Positions 24,051 to 34,998 of a stretch of DNA of 64,000 nucleotides are shown in pieces. The DNA comes from Mikania micrantha (taxonomy: Eukaryota > Streptophyta > Magnoliopsida > Asterales > Asteraceae). The position numbers and the translations under genes were made by a program. Under the pieces are notes generated by a model that ran no database searches, was not told where the DNA came from, and saw only the letters and a list, made by a program, of their open reading frames with translations. Positions within the stretch are counted from its first letter, which is position 1, and each line of letters starts with the position of its first letter. The stretch lies in the NCBI GenBank assembly GCA_009363875.1, contig CM018687.1, positions 22,389,764 through 22,453,763 on the forward strand, given 5' to 3'.

Positions 24051-24534
24051 TTCATTTTGTATTTTTGTATTTTGTTTCCTTGTATATAAAACCATACAGT
24101 GCATATACGTATGTTTCTTTCTACATTTGTATTGTTTCTGTTTGTGTTGTTTAAAATTTGCGCCAAAAACTTTATATTGTTTAAATTATTTTAATTAACG
24201 TAAACAAACTGATTAGAAAATGAAATATTTAGTTAAAACGACATTATGACGTTTAATTAACGTAATAGCCGTGTATCGTTCAAATAACTTACATAATAAA
24301 CGTATATCGTTAAAAATTAAATTTAAATACGTAAATTAAGTTTAAATAAAATAAATAACACACATCGTTCAAATAATTCACGTATTAAGCGTATATCGTT
24401 AAAAAATATTTAAATACGTAAATTATGATTAAATAAAATAAATAACACATATCGTTCAAATAATTCACGTATTAAACGTATATTGTTAAAAAATATTTAA
24501 ATACGTAAATTATGTTTAAATAAAATAAATTAAC
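24051..24534. repeat. AT-rich 3' region with three tandem copies of an ~88-bp unit
   Basis: Copies start near 24274, 24363 and 24450, each containing ATCGTTCAAATAA, CGTATATCGTTAAA and AATACGTAAATTA. It lies between the ATHILA-like gene and the right palindrome array. No ORF. Confidence 0.8.
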
Positions 24535-24790
24535 TCAAGACGGCCATTATACGGGCCGTACCAAAATTTACAAAACTGGTTGACACCCAAAATGGCTTGG
24601 AGAAATAAGCTTGGGCCAAGACGGGCCGTACTGGCCAGTACGGCCCGTCCCACAGAATGTTTCACTGATTCCTAGGAATTCTCTGGAATGTTTGTCTGTA
24701 CTCAATACCGGGCCGTAATGGCCATTACGGCCCGTATTTGCCCGCAGGGGTGTAAAAATATAAAAGTGGGGTGTCCAAATAAAACAGCCC
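24535..24790. repeat. Palindrome array 3 and right terminal inverted repeat of the MULE
   Basis: Units near 24538 (partial), 24613-24648 and 24707-24739 have the arms and TGGCCA centre of array 1. The inverted terminal repeat follows from about 24745 to 24790. Confidence 0.85.
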
Positions 24791-24798
24791 TATGTTTA

Positions 24799-25009
24799 TC
24801 ATTATCCATGACATGACGTTGAAAGCAACTCTAATCAATCTTTCTTGAATCAGACCTAACATTGAAGGAGACGTCTTACTGATTTATTGGTTGAACTGGA
24901 TTCAAAAACCAAATAAATTCATAAATATTAAATTCTTTAAAAAAATACAAAAATAATTAAAAAGTTTATAAAGAGATTTAGACAAACATAATCGTGCTTA
25001 AAATATAAG
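24799..25009. other. AT-rich flank, no gene seen
   Basis: Ordinary AT-rich intergenic sequence between the MULE and the SINE. Confidence 0.5.
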
Positions 25010-25019
25010 GGTTTGGTTT

Positions 25020-25227
25020 GTTGTGTTTTTTTTTTGACCGGAGAACCCATTTGCGTGGTAAGCCCCGACCCCCTCAATATATACACGACTAACCGGGGGA
25101 AAAGGGTAAACCGCGGACGCAAGTACCCGAGTCGGTGACCTTGTGGAGAAATTGTCACCCCCATGAGTAGAACCCATGACCTCAAAGTTGAAACCTCAAC
25201 ACTCTTACCACTAGGTTATCTCCTCAA
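25020..25227 (-). mobile_element. tRNA-derived SINE, 208 bp, with intact target duplication
   Basis: On the minus strand it starts TTGAGGAGATAACCTAG, has an A-box-like TAGTGGTAAGAG (plus 25204-25217) and a degenerate B-box-like GGTTCTACTCA (plus 25163-25175), and ends in an A run (plus T run 25026-25035). The 10-bp repeat GGTTTGGTTT is identical on both sides (25010-25019 and 25228-25237). Insertion therefore looks recent. Confidence 0.8.
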
Positions 25228-25237
25228 GGTTTGGTTT

Positions 25238-26371
25238 TAATGTTTTATTATTTGGATTTTAGAAAAAAAATCCACCACTGTCCTGAATAATGAGTCCGAC
25301 CAATAACGGAACGGACCAAAAAAGAGCGGTTTAGAAGCATCTAATTGAACCGGTTCCAAAGGTGGCTCCTGATCCGACCAATATGAAAACACTGAATATT
25401 ATATCCAAATTTTTGGCCATCTAATTCCATATAAATGTAGAATGTAGAATATAACTTGAAGAATAGTATCAACCGAATATCATTGGGTATAAATATGCTA
25501 ATATGAGTTTCTTCTCATTGATAACTAAGTTAATAGTACACACCTAACCAACCATTTATGGTGTTTGTCTGTTTGATGACTCAATAAAAAGGATGTTTTT
25601 GAGATTTTGAGTTACGTGAGTATTAAAATGGTCTTGTATTTATATAAAAAAAAATCATAAATTGATGATAACTTGGATAAATAAGTTAACAAATGTTGAA
25701 TCCAAGATAAATACAAGTGGCTGATCAATATCAAGATCCTACTCATATGTAAGGGAAAATACAGATGTTCCTCCTCCCTTTTAGGAGCTTACAAACAGAA
25801 GACCATACGCCTACATCTCGTTCGTTCCGACGTCGTAAGGTCTTTTTCTTTTCTTTTGTCTTTCTCTTCTTTAACTCAATGTGGGCTTTAACAACTTCTT
25901 CTTCATATCCATTCTTGCCTTCTTTTTGTTTCCTTCCAAAAGATCTCTCGCAGTAATTGCACATTTACTGCTAGTATCTTGATGATTGCTTGCATTAAAT
26001 GGTTAATGTATCTAAGAATAGGACCTTACATGCTTGTAGCGTGTATTTACCATTTTGCCCTCCTACGGGTATACTCATCATGTCCCCTCGTTCATTTAGC
26101 ACAGTTGGTCAAGTCTTGCTGAATGAACTCTTCGATGTCCCTTGGGGTTCAAAAAGGCACTCGAGAAATTTATTTCTTGCCATGTGATGTTGGTTTTCAT
26201 GTTTTCTTTTTTGTGGCTAGGGTAAACCGACATGTCCTTCCGATTGAATTGCCCTTTGATTATTATATTGGGTACCGTCGCTCGCATACTTAATTGTCAT
26301 GGTCATCCCCTTCATTTCGCATCATCGGTTGTCAAGTAAGTATTTTACCGTTTTGGCGATTTTTCCAAATA
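25238..26371. other. Intergenic stretch, no supported gene
   Basis: Short frames around 25743-25964 are Lys/Glu or Phe/Ser-rich, from a pyrimidine-rich tract, with no family resemblance. 26000-26290 may be the degraded 5' part of the element whose ORF1 follows. Confidence 0.45.
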
Positions 26372-26840
26372 ATGGATAGGCACACGTTGTACTCAACGTC
26401 TTCCGTTTTAAAATCGGATGATGTGCAGACCTTCTGTCGAGAGTATCGAATTATGGCAAGTCTGCAGCCGCGCACACCAAATTACGATGAGTTTGTTGTT
26501 GGCTACACCGGCTTTGCCACTATTTATACCCATGCTTTCAAATCATGCAACGTTCGTTACCCCCTGCCGCCCTTTTTGTTTTCGGTTCTTCAGTTTCATC
26601 ATGTTCCATGCTAGGGTTTCATAGGGTTGTGCATTTTGAGATTGTGTGTGCAATCTAGCATTTTCAGGATAAACCTAGCAACATTCCCCTCATTGTTCGA
26701 GGCATCGTTTGTGTGTACCAGCCATGTTCCATTGTTCTCGCTGCAAGTATCTTCATAATTCTCTGGTTCTCCCTTGCGCATTTCCACCAGGGCCTCTATT
26801 AGGAAGTCTGCCAAGATCTGTCCTTTGTAAACAATTCTAG
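26372..26840 (+). pseudogene. Tat/Ogre-type gypsy ORF1 remnant (PF04195-like)
   Basis: From ATG 26372 the frame reads LYSTSSVLKSDDVQTFCREY, then a segment ending YPLPPFLFSVLQFHHV. This matches the start of the 'putative gypsy type transposon' domain found upstream of gag in Tat/Ogre elements. After a stop near 26612 the homologous VVHFEIVC appears in another frame, then ISTRASIRKSAKI by 26815. Only this domain is present; no gag or pol follows. Assignment rests on remembered family patterns. Confidence 0.5.
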
Positions 26841-28004
26841 GGGAATATTCTATTTCTTAGTCGCCAAGCTCAACAGCCGGGACATCCGTCAACTTTCAGG
26901 CTTGACTTACTTAACACCGTTAGCATATTTGAAGTTGATTGTGACTATGCATTTAACTTAATAATTATTTAAACTCTAGCAGCGTATATTACTTTTAAAA
27001 TGCTTAGTTTTGCATTTGTAATTTTACATCACAGCAAATTACCTATAACAAACATTAGTGACAACTTAGTTAATGAATTTACTCCAATTGTTTAGTTTAA
27101 CACGAGATACTTCTCATAAATATAGATTTGGTTTTGGCACCCAAAATAAATACGTGATTACACGTTTTCAAAATATGGTCCTAGAAAATTTTGACTTAAA
27201 TTTTACAAAACATTTCATTCGGAAACATGAAAACTAATTACATATGTTAAACATACTTGTTTTGTTACTAGTCATTTCACAAAATCCTAAATACTTAGTA
27301 TGTATGTGACTTTAAACTTTCGACATGCATAACGCTTGATTCTTCACAAACTCCTGCTCGATCATGATTTCGTAACCGTACCTATTTATGAGCTGAAAAC
27401 ACCACAAATGATCAACTTTTAGTTCATAAGAACTAAGTGAGTTAACCCCATTGACCCTCGGAATCGAAATCCTTCACGAAAATCGAAATCCGAAAAAATT
27501 ACACAGCTCGACGTATGGTACCTGGCCTCGGCTTACCATACACTAGACCCCAAGCGTATGACAAAAGCATCCCGACATACCATACTATGGTCAGTGTACA
27601 GTACGCCCACTATAGCGTACTGTACTCCCCCTGTAGCGTACTGTACTCCCCCTTCAGCAATTTTTCACCTTTATCATGTTTTAACACCCAAAACCATTTA
27701 AAACATTCCGGCGTTTCAAAATACATTTAAAAGTCAATATATCACATTTATAATCTTAATTCCATTTTTTCAAAATCTATCAATCTCAATTAAATTCAAC
27801 AAATATTGCTAACGGGTCAAAATCACCCACTTAACTCAACCATTTTAACCATCCATTTCTGTTCCATGATGCTACATGGAAGCTATCTAGGTCCCAAATC
27901 GTTCGTGGTGACTCACCATCCTTTTGTCAACCAAATTACATTATAAATCAAATGGTTATCAAAGTTTTAAACAAACACTAGGCTATGAGTTATTTCACCC
28001 AAGC
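26841..28004. other. LTR-like non-coding sequence truncated by the next gypsy LTR
   Basis: No coding sequence. 27590-27650 holds repeats of AGCGTACTGTACTCCCCC, part of them palindromic (GTACAGTAC). Similar GTACGG-rich stretches occur in the U3 part of the LTR at 8894. Probably a fragment of an LTR; ends not identified. Confidence 0.4.
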
Positions 28005-29499
28005 TGTGACAATCCGACATTTCGGATTAACACCGTTAATCAAAAACTAACGGAAACGATACGAAATTAAACTATATCAAATTAGAAAGACAAAAATTAA
28101 TAAAAATCGGTTTCAAATTATATAAACCATGAGTATTGAAATTGTAATTACATAAAAATGTCAATTTTGACTTTGAGAAGTCAAAATTCGACGTAAGCAC
28201 CAAATTGAAACCGAAATGGGCATGATTATCAGTAAATAGCCGAATTAAATCTGAATAGTCATCACATTGATGATTATTAACAACTATGGTGCGTTATTAG
28301 TCATTAAGCATCGAATTAAACCAAGTTAATAACCTATTAACTCAAAACCGTTACTAAAGGTTATGAAAACCATATAATCCGACCATAATTCTCACAATTG
28401 AAGTTTCCTAGACCTTATTCGGCACTATCAGGACCTGTGGTATACAACAATTCTATTCCAGAAGCCTTGGAAGAAGATTTCGATCGGGAGTCGGCCGAAA
28501 GTCAAGTCACAAGTTGAAATACATCAATTCGAAGTTAAACAAGGTAAAAATTTGTTCCTACACAACCTAAGTGGGCCGACTAAGCATAGCCCTATGCTAA
28601 TTTCGAGTTCTAATATCGAATTATACGAGTTCGATAGCTAGGGTTCTTCGGTTTGAATGAATTGGGGGTTTTTAATAAAACAAGTTCTAAAATCAAATTA
28701 AATTGTATGAGTAGCTTCAGAATAACTCATTAAACAAAATCTCTATGATAACTACATCTAAAAATATCGAATTCCATAATTTCGATTTCTAGGGTTCTTG
28801 AACAAAGCCGAATTGGGGTTTTTATCCAGATGTGTTCAAAAATCAAATCAAAAGACATAACTAGCTTCGGAATTATGTGTTTAAGGAAAACCCCATGTTA
28901 ATTTGATTAAATAACAACAGATTGTAGGATTTCTAATTCTAGGGTTTTTCACATAGAACGATTTGGGGGTTTTCGAGCAAATGAGTTTTTAAATCAAATT
29001 AAACCACCCAGATAGTTTCGTAATTCATTTTTTTTATCAAAATCCATATATCAATTTCAGAAAAGTATAACGAATTGCATGAATTCGATTGTTAGAGTTT
29101 TAAGAATAAAGCGTTTTGGGGTTTTCTAAACAAACCAGGTTTAAAATCAAATTAAATTATGCAGATGGTCTCGGTTTGGGTTGGGGATGAAAAGCCCTAC
29201 GAATTTAAGGATTAACAATTACGAATTTTGGTGAATTGAATCGAGGAATTCGGTTATTGCACCCCACTATGTTCGGACCTGATTTGTGATGCTCAACCGA
29301 ACCATTGGGAGAATTAAGACCACCCTTTGGTGCGTCTGAGTCCATGGAACAGAAACCCCAAGGTGGGGAACTCGATCTCAGTTGAATCGGGGCTCAATTG
29401 GGACAACGTTGGTTCGGTTTAGTGATACAAAGGGGGAACCGACCATTAACGGTTAAAACAATTTAAAATGGACTTTGTTATCAAAATCTGATGAAGAGG

Positions 29500-29582
29500 G
29501 ACTGGTTAAGAGCTTGTGTGTGTGTCTAGGAGGTCAGGGGTTCGAACCCTGCCTCTGTAGATTTTAGTATTTAAAAAAAAAA
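29500..29582 (+). mobile_element. tRNA-related sequence or short SINE inside the LTR
   Basis: A-box-like TGGTTAAGAGC (29503-29513), a perfect B box GGTTCGAACCC (29539-29549) and a terminal A run (29573-29582) are the layout of a tRNA-derived SINE. There is no cloverleaf, so it is not a tRNA gene. Flanking duplication not evident. Confidence 0.55.
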
Positions 29583-29960
29583 CCATTCTGGTTTTTAAAT
29601 CATAACTTATTCGTTTTAAGCCCGATTTAACCCGTTCGAATTGTGTCGGAATCAGAATTCAATTCCGAACACATTAGAATAATAAAATATATATTTTGAC
29701 ATGAAATCACAAATCGCGTATAATTACGCGTGATTAAAGAAATCGTATATAAGTGAACGATTTAGACAAACGACTTTAAACCGTGCATACTTTTGTATGT
29801 ACATTTCAAACATCCTAACATACGTGTGTTGACACGTATGCAATTACAAACGAGATGTGACATTTCAAATAACGATACGTTATCGTAAATACACAGATTC
29901 TTCGTAGAGGATTATCTACGCGAGTTCACGTGTGTTTGATCATTCTACTCACATTCACAG

Positions 29961-30470
29961 GTGCGTACACGGCCCCTTTCTTATTTTAAATATTTTGGGG
30001 GAGAAAACATGTGCAACAAACATTTTTAGATACATATCACTTGCATGAGTTATCTGTTTACATTAAGTGCCAACATAGCATTTACAAGTCCTTACACTTC
30101 GAACCGTTTAGTTTGCCGTAGCGCAAAGCGTGGTAGTTGGAAATAGATCTATTAGGTTTGACAAACCTCACTTGGTAGATGGGATCTACACAAGTGTTTG
30201 ACTGATCAAACACACATTACTATTGTTTGTGCTAGACAATAGTGGCAAGGCAAAACATGCGATAGCATGCATTAGTCAGCTTGGGTGTCGACCACTTATG
30301 TAAATAGTACAATGACTAGCTATCATAACTATGCAATGTGTGATTATGTGATCTGCAAACATTAGTTACAAACAGCTTGTTCAAACAATTGATTCAAACA
30401 TTTGTGATAACTCATACAAACCTGTGTATGCACCAACCTTTGTGTTGACTTGATTTACATGTTTTCTCAG
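29961..30470 (+). other. Candidate intron inside the LTR, with serial hairpins
   Basis: Donor TTCACAG^GTGCGT and acceptor ACATGTTTTCTCAG^G. Perfect small hairpins lie in it: AGGTTTG-a-CAAACCT, GTAGAT-ggg-ATCTAC, GTGTTTGA..TCAAACAC, CTATTGT..ACAATAG, ATGC-gata-GCAT (about 30150-30275). Confidence 0.42.
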
Positions 30471-30768
30471 GACACTAAGGCACAAGCAAGGACAAGCAGG
30501 GACTAGGATGTTGAGTCTCATGCATACAGTTTACTTTAGTTGTTGATTTAAAACATTGAATATTGTATTTATGTTTATGCAATAGTTACTTTCTATTATA
30601 GTTTTCAAACGCTTCCGCAAATGTTAAACTTTGATTTTACAAATTAAGACCAAAGTATGTGTGAAAATCATATAGAGGTCTTTCGCTGTGTCTAATGATC
30701 TGAGATCCTGGTTTGTCACGTCCCAAACGGTATGATTCCGTTAGTTGAAAATTGGGGGTGTGACAGAT

Positions 30769-30782
30769 TGGTATCAGATACC
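30769..30782 (+). other. Primer binding site of the gypsy element
   Basis: TGGTATCAGATACC, three bases after the LTR end; matches the initiator-Met-tRNA type over ten bases. Confidence 0.75.
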
Positions 30783-30862
30783 TTGGTTATAGCGAACTAG
30801 GTTTGCATTGGAAGACTTAGACTATAACTGTTAGACATTAGACACACTTGCTTACACAATAG

Positions 30863-31135
30863 TTGCATAGAAATTACATATGGTATTATGTAACAGACAT
30901 GACATTATCATCCACACCTACTAGTGACAAGGAACAACGAGTCGTATCATCATCAGCATCCGAGAAGAGGAGACTTGAGCCAGTGGATGGTACGATTCAC
31001 TACGATGAGGGGATACACGTACAACCGAGGGAGAACGTCCAGTATTGGCAGTGGATCCCTGATCTCATTCGCAGCTGGGTGCGTGAGGAGTGAGTACCTC
31101 TGCCACCTACTTCTGGCACTGCTACTAGTAGTTGA
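30863..31135 (+). pseudogene. Gypsy gag N-terminal remnant
   Basis: ATG at 30863 or 30899. It reads a Ser-rich start, then VDGTIHYDEGIHVQPREN and WQWIPDLIRSWVREE, after which TGA at 31091 interrupts and the frame decays. The position, 100 bases after the primer site, fits gag. No known domain is visible in so short a piece. Confidence 0.55.
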
Positions 31136-31242
31136 CATTACTTACTCTAAGATATCCACTAGAGCAAGCATTTGTAGCTTTTGTTTAACGTACGAATCAG
31201 GAGATTCACAACATGTGAGGGGCAGCTGGATAGATCACTAGA

Positions 31243-31497
31243 TTACTAGAGGGATGAAATAGGCTACATGATTCACAAAAAGAAGTCAAGAGATGAAATA
31301 GGCTCTGTGACTCACTAAAACCAGTCAGGAGATGAAATAGGCTCTTTGACTCACTAAAACCAGTCAAGAGATGAAATAGGCTCTATGACTCACTAAAACA
31401 AGTCAAGGGATGAAATAGACTCTGTGACTCACTAAAACAAGTGAGGGGATGAAATAGGCCCTATGGCTCACTCAACGAGTCAGCGGATGATATAAAC
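31243..31497. repeat. Tandem repeat, ~42-bp unit, six copies
   Basis: Unit: GATGAAATAGGCTCTRTGAC followed by TCACTAAAACMAGTCA. Most units hold a small inverted repeat TGACT..AGTCA with loop cactaaaacc. It interrupts the gag remnant or starts a different element. Confidence 0.85.
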
Positions 31498-32700
31498 CCA
31501 ATGATTCAAACAAAATCATTCCTTAGTTCGGGACTATATCTACTAGTTCCACTAAACTTCTAATTTTGGCAAATGATCCATCACTCTTTACAACACTGAC
31601 ATCGGTTAATAAGGCTGTGGTTTCAGTCTTGATAAGAAAATTCTTTCTAATACCTCGACAACATTCTTGTAACTCTTGGTACTTTCACATGTACGTTTTA
31701 CAATGACCACATTATGAACTCATCAACCTTAAGATGAGAATTCAAACTCGACGTCTGGTCACACTTGAAGTACCACCAAACGGACACTATCACTCGAGTT
31801 AAGAAGAACTAGAGTGATCGTGCGGGAAAGATTTCCATTACCGGTACATACGTAAAGGCAAATTACATTATATGAAAACACCGGTGACCTCTATTGTGAG
31901 TTAACTATCAACTTGGGAACTTATGGGAGATACAATGACTGTAAGGTGGTCAACTCCAAACAACTACATTAACACTCACACAATGAGTGTCTCGACATCA
32001 GACTACACAAGAAAAACACATTCAAGCCGAATAACTATTCTTGAAGGATCTACACTAAACGCTATATTAGCATTCAACTCACGTAACTATCCCTAAGTAA
32101 TTCTTTGGATAGACTATCCAATCATACATCATGTGACTATTGTCTGAATCTTGATGTCCTGAATAAACTCTGAATCCCACAAAAACCAAATAGCTCAAGG
32201 TAGGAGGAACTAGAATCCTTATGTAAGGTAAATTGACGATCATGGTGCGCAACGTAATCGTGAATTTACAGGTACGCATGAATTCTGGCAAATTCTGTTG
32301 TGAGCCTATTTTCGAAACACATACATATACTATTCACCTATCTTTCATTCTAGTAGTTGAAATGAATTCCGTTAACATATCGAGATTCCAACATAACATT
32401 CATTAAATTTCCAGCCGTAGTTCTGGTTACTCTGTGTTTGAGAAACACTCATAGTGAGATTTTGCACTTCACCTGGATAACTTCAAATGTATGTCAAAAC
32501 ATATACTTGTGAACATCTGTAAAGATTCCCTAACAAACGAAGAACGAAATCTGATTTCATGTGTCTACTGAGCAGAGTTCTCAATGACCACAACAACAAC
32601 AAGAAACACTCAAAGGATACTTTGGATGCAAGAAGCTAGGGCATTTCAATTGAACCGCACTGATAGTAACAGCAAAAGGAACTAACATGTCAAAACCCAT
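31498..32700. other. Degraded, possibly gypsy gag-derived region
   Basis: No long frame. Near 32608-32640 the plus strand reads YFGCKKLGHFN, which looks like a zinc knuckle with its first Cys lost, so the region may be decayed gag. Otherwise unassigned. Confidence 0.35.
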
Positions 32701-32724
32701 TTTTAATTAACTTATCATTTAAAC

Positions 32725-33245
32725 CCACCCGTACGTGGATTACCCCCAACGCCACATCAATATGGATTTTACATGACAAACCTAATTCCATTTCACTATG
32801 GACTTACATGACAAACACCAATGCCACTTCACTATGGACTTACATGGCAAACACCAATGTCATTTCACAATGGACATACATGACAAACCCAACGCCACTC
32901 ACCAGTGGTCTTACATGTTCCTCCACACGAATGTGGATCATTACCAAAATGCCATATATCATGGTCTTACATTAGTTTCACACGAATGTGAGTCGTCTCC
33001 AATTATCTGTCAGTTATTCTAAGCATATAATGACACTTTCATTATTTATGCAATTATATCATAATATTAACCAATTTCAGCAAAACTCAAATTACCCCAA
33101 TATTTTATTCGAACAATCCAAATACCACTAAACTCATATGCATGCATCAAATATGTGATTCAAATCATCCCATTACCACTCTATGTGGTTTTATATATAT
33201 ATATATATGTATGTATGTATATACCTCCACACAAAATTGTGGATT
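32725..33245. repeat. Minisatellite and hairpin zone (CCA..TGG units)
   Basis: Repeats of about 40 bp (32745-32925) share CTTACATGACAAACACC and a core inverted repeat whose arms vary but pair: CCAT..ATGG, CCACT..AGTGG. Further hairpins follow: CCACA-cgaa-TGTGG, TCACA-cgaa-TGTGA, ACCAC..GTGGT, TCCACA..TGTGGA. Confidence 0.75.
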
Positions 33246-34998
33246 CTCACCATTTTATGTATCAGTTATCAATCATCATTTAATAATACCATTCCATCTC
33301 TTGAAATCTTCACATATCATACGAGTACTACAAGACATCTATCAAGTAGTCAAACAATCCACACAAACATACAAACACTAATGTCTTATGGTTGCATATT
33401 TATTGAGTAGGTTACTCACCTTGGCCCGTAGGAAAGCTAAACCTCGTAACTCCTTCTCGAGTCTATGGATTTCACTTTCAATTTCATTTCCTATACAAAT
33501 AATATAGAACAAATGTGATTTAGCATTTCCAATTTCAATCATACAACATACTTACACATGGATCTTCATTTCTATATTATGTACTAAATTCTCATTTTGA
33601 CCCATTAGTGTAAATATGTGTCCTATGAATTTTTCAAGTATCTTAGATACTTATAACACACTCATCTATATGCATATGACATAATAATACCTTTCATTCT
33701 TGTTCAAAATCATACGTACTCAATTTCTTACTTTTATCACATTTTAGAAATATCACAATTAATTAAGTGCATCAACTTTCTGAGTTGCTGTTGTAATTGT
33801 CAAATTTGACCAACCTACAATTTTATTCAATCTTTGATGTTCAAATATGTACTGTAGTAGACTCTAAGAAATTTCCAACCACATAAGATACATTTTCTCT
33901 AGATTCATCCTTTAACCAAAAATTCAGCTTTTTACAAAATCTGTTAAGTTGTTTTCAACTGTTGTTTTTGTGTACTTAATATCCATATATTTTCTCATTC
34001 TAAAAATCTGTAGAAAGTAGACTCAATAAGCTTTCCAACGACATATTATACGCCCGAACCGATTATCTTCTGATTTTATATGATTTTTCAAACATCAGCA
34101 CAACAACAAAAATACTAAGTTCAATCAGCATGATGAACTTTGTGCCACGCCATAGAAATCGAGCATTTTGACTCTCATACAACCCAAATCATGTTATAAT
34201 GTTCAAATACAATATATAGCAGTCTCAAATAAATTTCTAACCATATAAAATATGCCTCAATCGGAGCTACGGTTGATTTTATACTATTTTTCTAAAACAT
34301 GACAGAAATCAAAATTTATTTTAATCTGCACTTGATATATGTTTTGATTTGTCATTTCTACAAACATCTTGTGTGCATAACCTTTTTCACACTTGTAAAA
34401 TTCTTATTTGAACCTCCCAAATATCCCATGGATCATTATTCAATCTCAAGCAAATGATTTCAAGTTAGTCTATATGATTTACATGAAACCCACTAGTCTT
34501 TAGCACCCATGAACAACCCATTTTTGGGTTTTTACACCAACTCATCTAAACCCTATGGTGACTCACGAATTCTACTCCAAAAACTCCAAAAATTTACTTA
34601 CCAAGGTGTTACATTTTGCAAAGGATGATGATTGATGTGTTTGCATTCGAATTTAGGCTCAAGATTTATAAGAATTGGAGCAAGATTTGGATTTTTGGGA
34701 TTTTCTCCCATCTCTTCTTCTTCATCACGTCACCCACACACACACACAAGACCAACTGTTTGTGTGTGTTTGACCCTCTTCTATTTGTACTATCAATAAT
34801 TGTTAATTTTAGCCACTCAAGTTCTAGTTAAATTTAACTAGATTAACTAGCTTAGTTTAATAGTTAAATTCTTAACTAGTTTACGACTAACTTAACCAAG
34901 TTAAACCCTTTTACTAATAACAAAGTTAAATAACATTTAACTTAACAATAACATCCCAATCGATTAAAATATATAATTAATCGCGAAATGGGTCGTTA
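33246..34998 (-). repeat. Probable minus-strand gypsy LTR, 5' part
   Basis: The minus strand at 34998 reads TGTAACGACCC, a common gypsy LTR start. A donor-like CCAAG^GTGAGTAAC lies on the minus strand near 33417, just before the hairpin zone, as in the other LTRs here. The other end and flanking duplication were not found; 34616-34831 is not convincing as a gene. Confidence 0.4.

Larger units (their letters stand above)
18534..24790 (+). mobile_element. Mutator-like element (MULE) with OTU-fused transposase, ATHILA-ORF1-like gene and palindrome arrays
   Basis: Left end GGATGTTGTTATTCTCACAC and the complement of the right end GGGCTGTTTTATTTGGACAC align, and both continue into CCCACTTTT..A and ACACCCCTG. 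The direct repeat TATGTTTA flanks it (18526-18533 and 24791-24798). Inside are, in order, a palindrome array, the transposase-OTU gene with introns, a second palindrome array, a GC-rich ORF on the same strand, a 3-copy AT-rich repeat and a third palindrome array. The duplication is 8 bp where MULEs usually give 9; the transposase clearly marks it as Mutator-like. Confidence 0.88.
28005..30765 (+). repeat. Gypsy 5' LTR (2.76 kb)
   Basis: Starts TGTGACAATCC, ends GGGGGTGTGACA, and is followed after 3 bases by TGGTATCAGATACC, a primer site. A TATA-like TATATAAG lies at 29747-29754. It contains a tRNA-like insertion at 29500-29582, a candidate intron (29961-30470) and several perfect hairpins. 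The matching 3' LTR is not in the window. Confidence 0.8.

Noticed and set aside
26611..26814. Minus-strand 67-codon frame
   Set aside because: Antisense to the Tat ORF1 remnant, whose plus-strand VVHFEIVC and ISTRASIRKSAKI segments fit the family better.
29500..29582. tRNA gene
   Set aside because: Only A and B boxes are present; no acceptor stem or anticodon arm, and an A tail follows, so it is SINE-like.
34616..34831. Small plus-strand frame with hydrophobic N-terminus
   Set aside because: Built on TTCTTC and CACACA simple sequence in an LTR-like region; no support as a gene.
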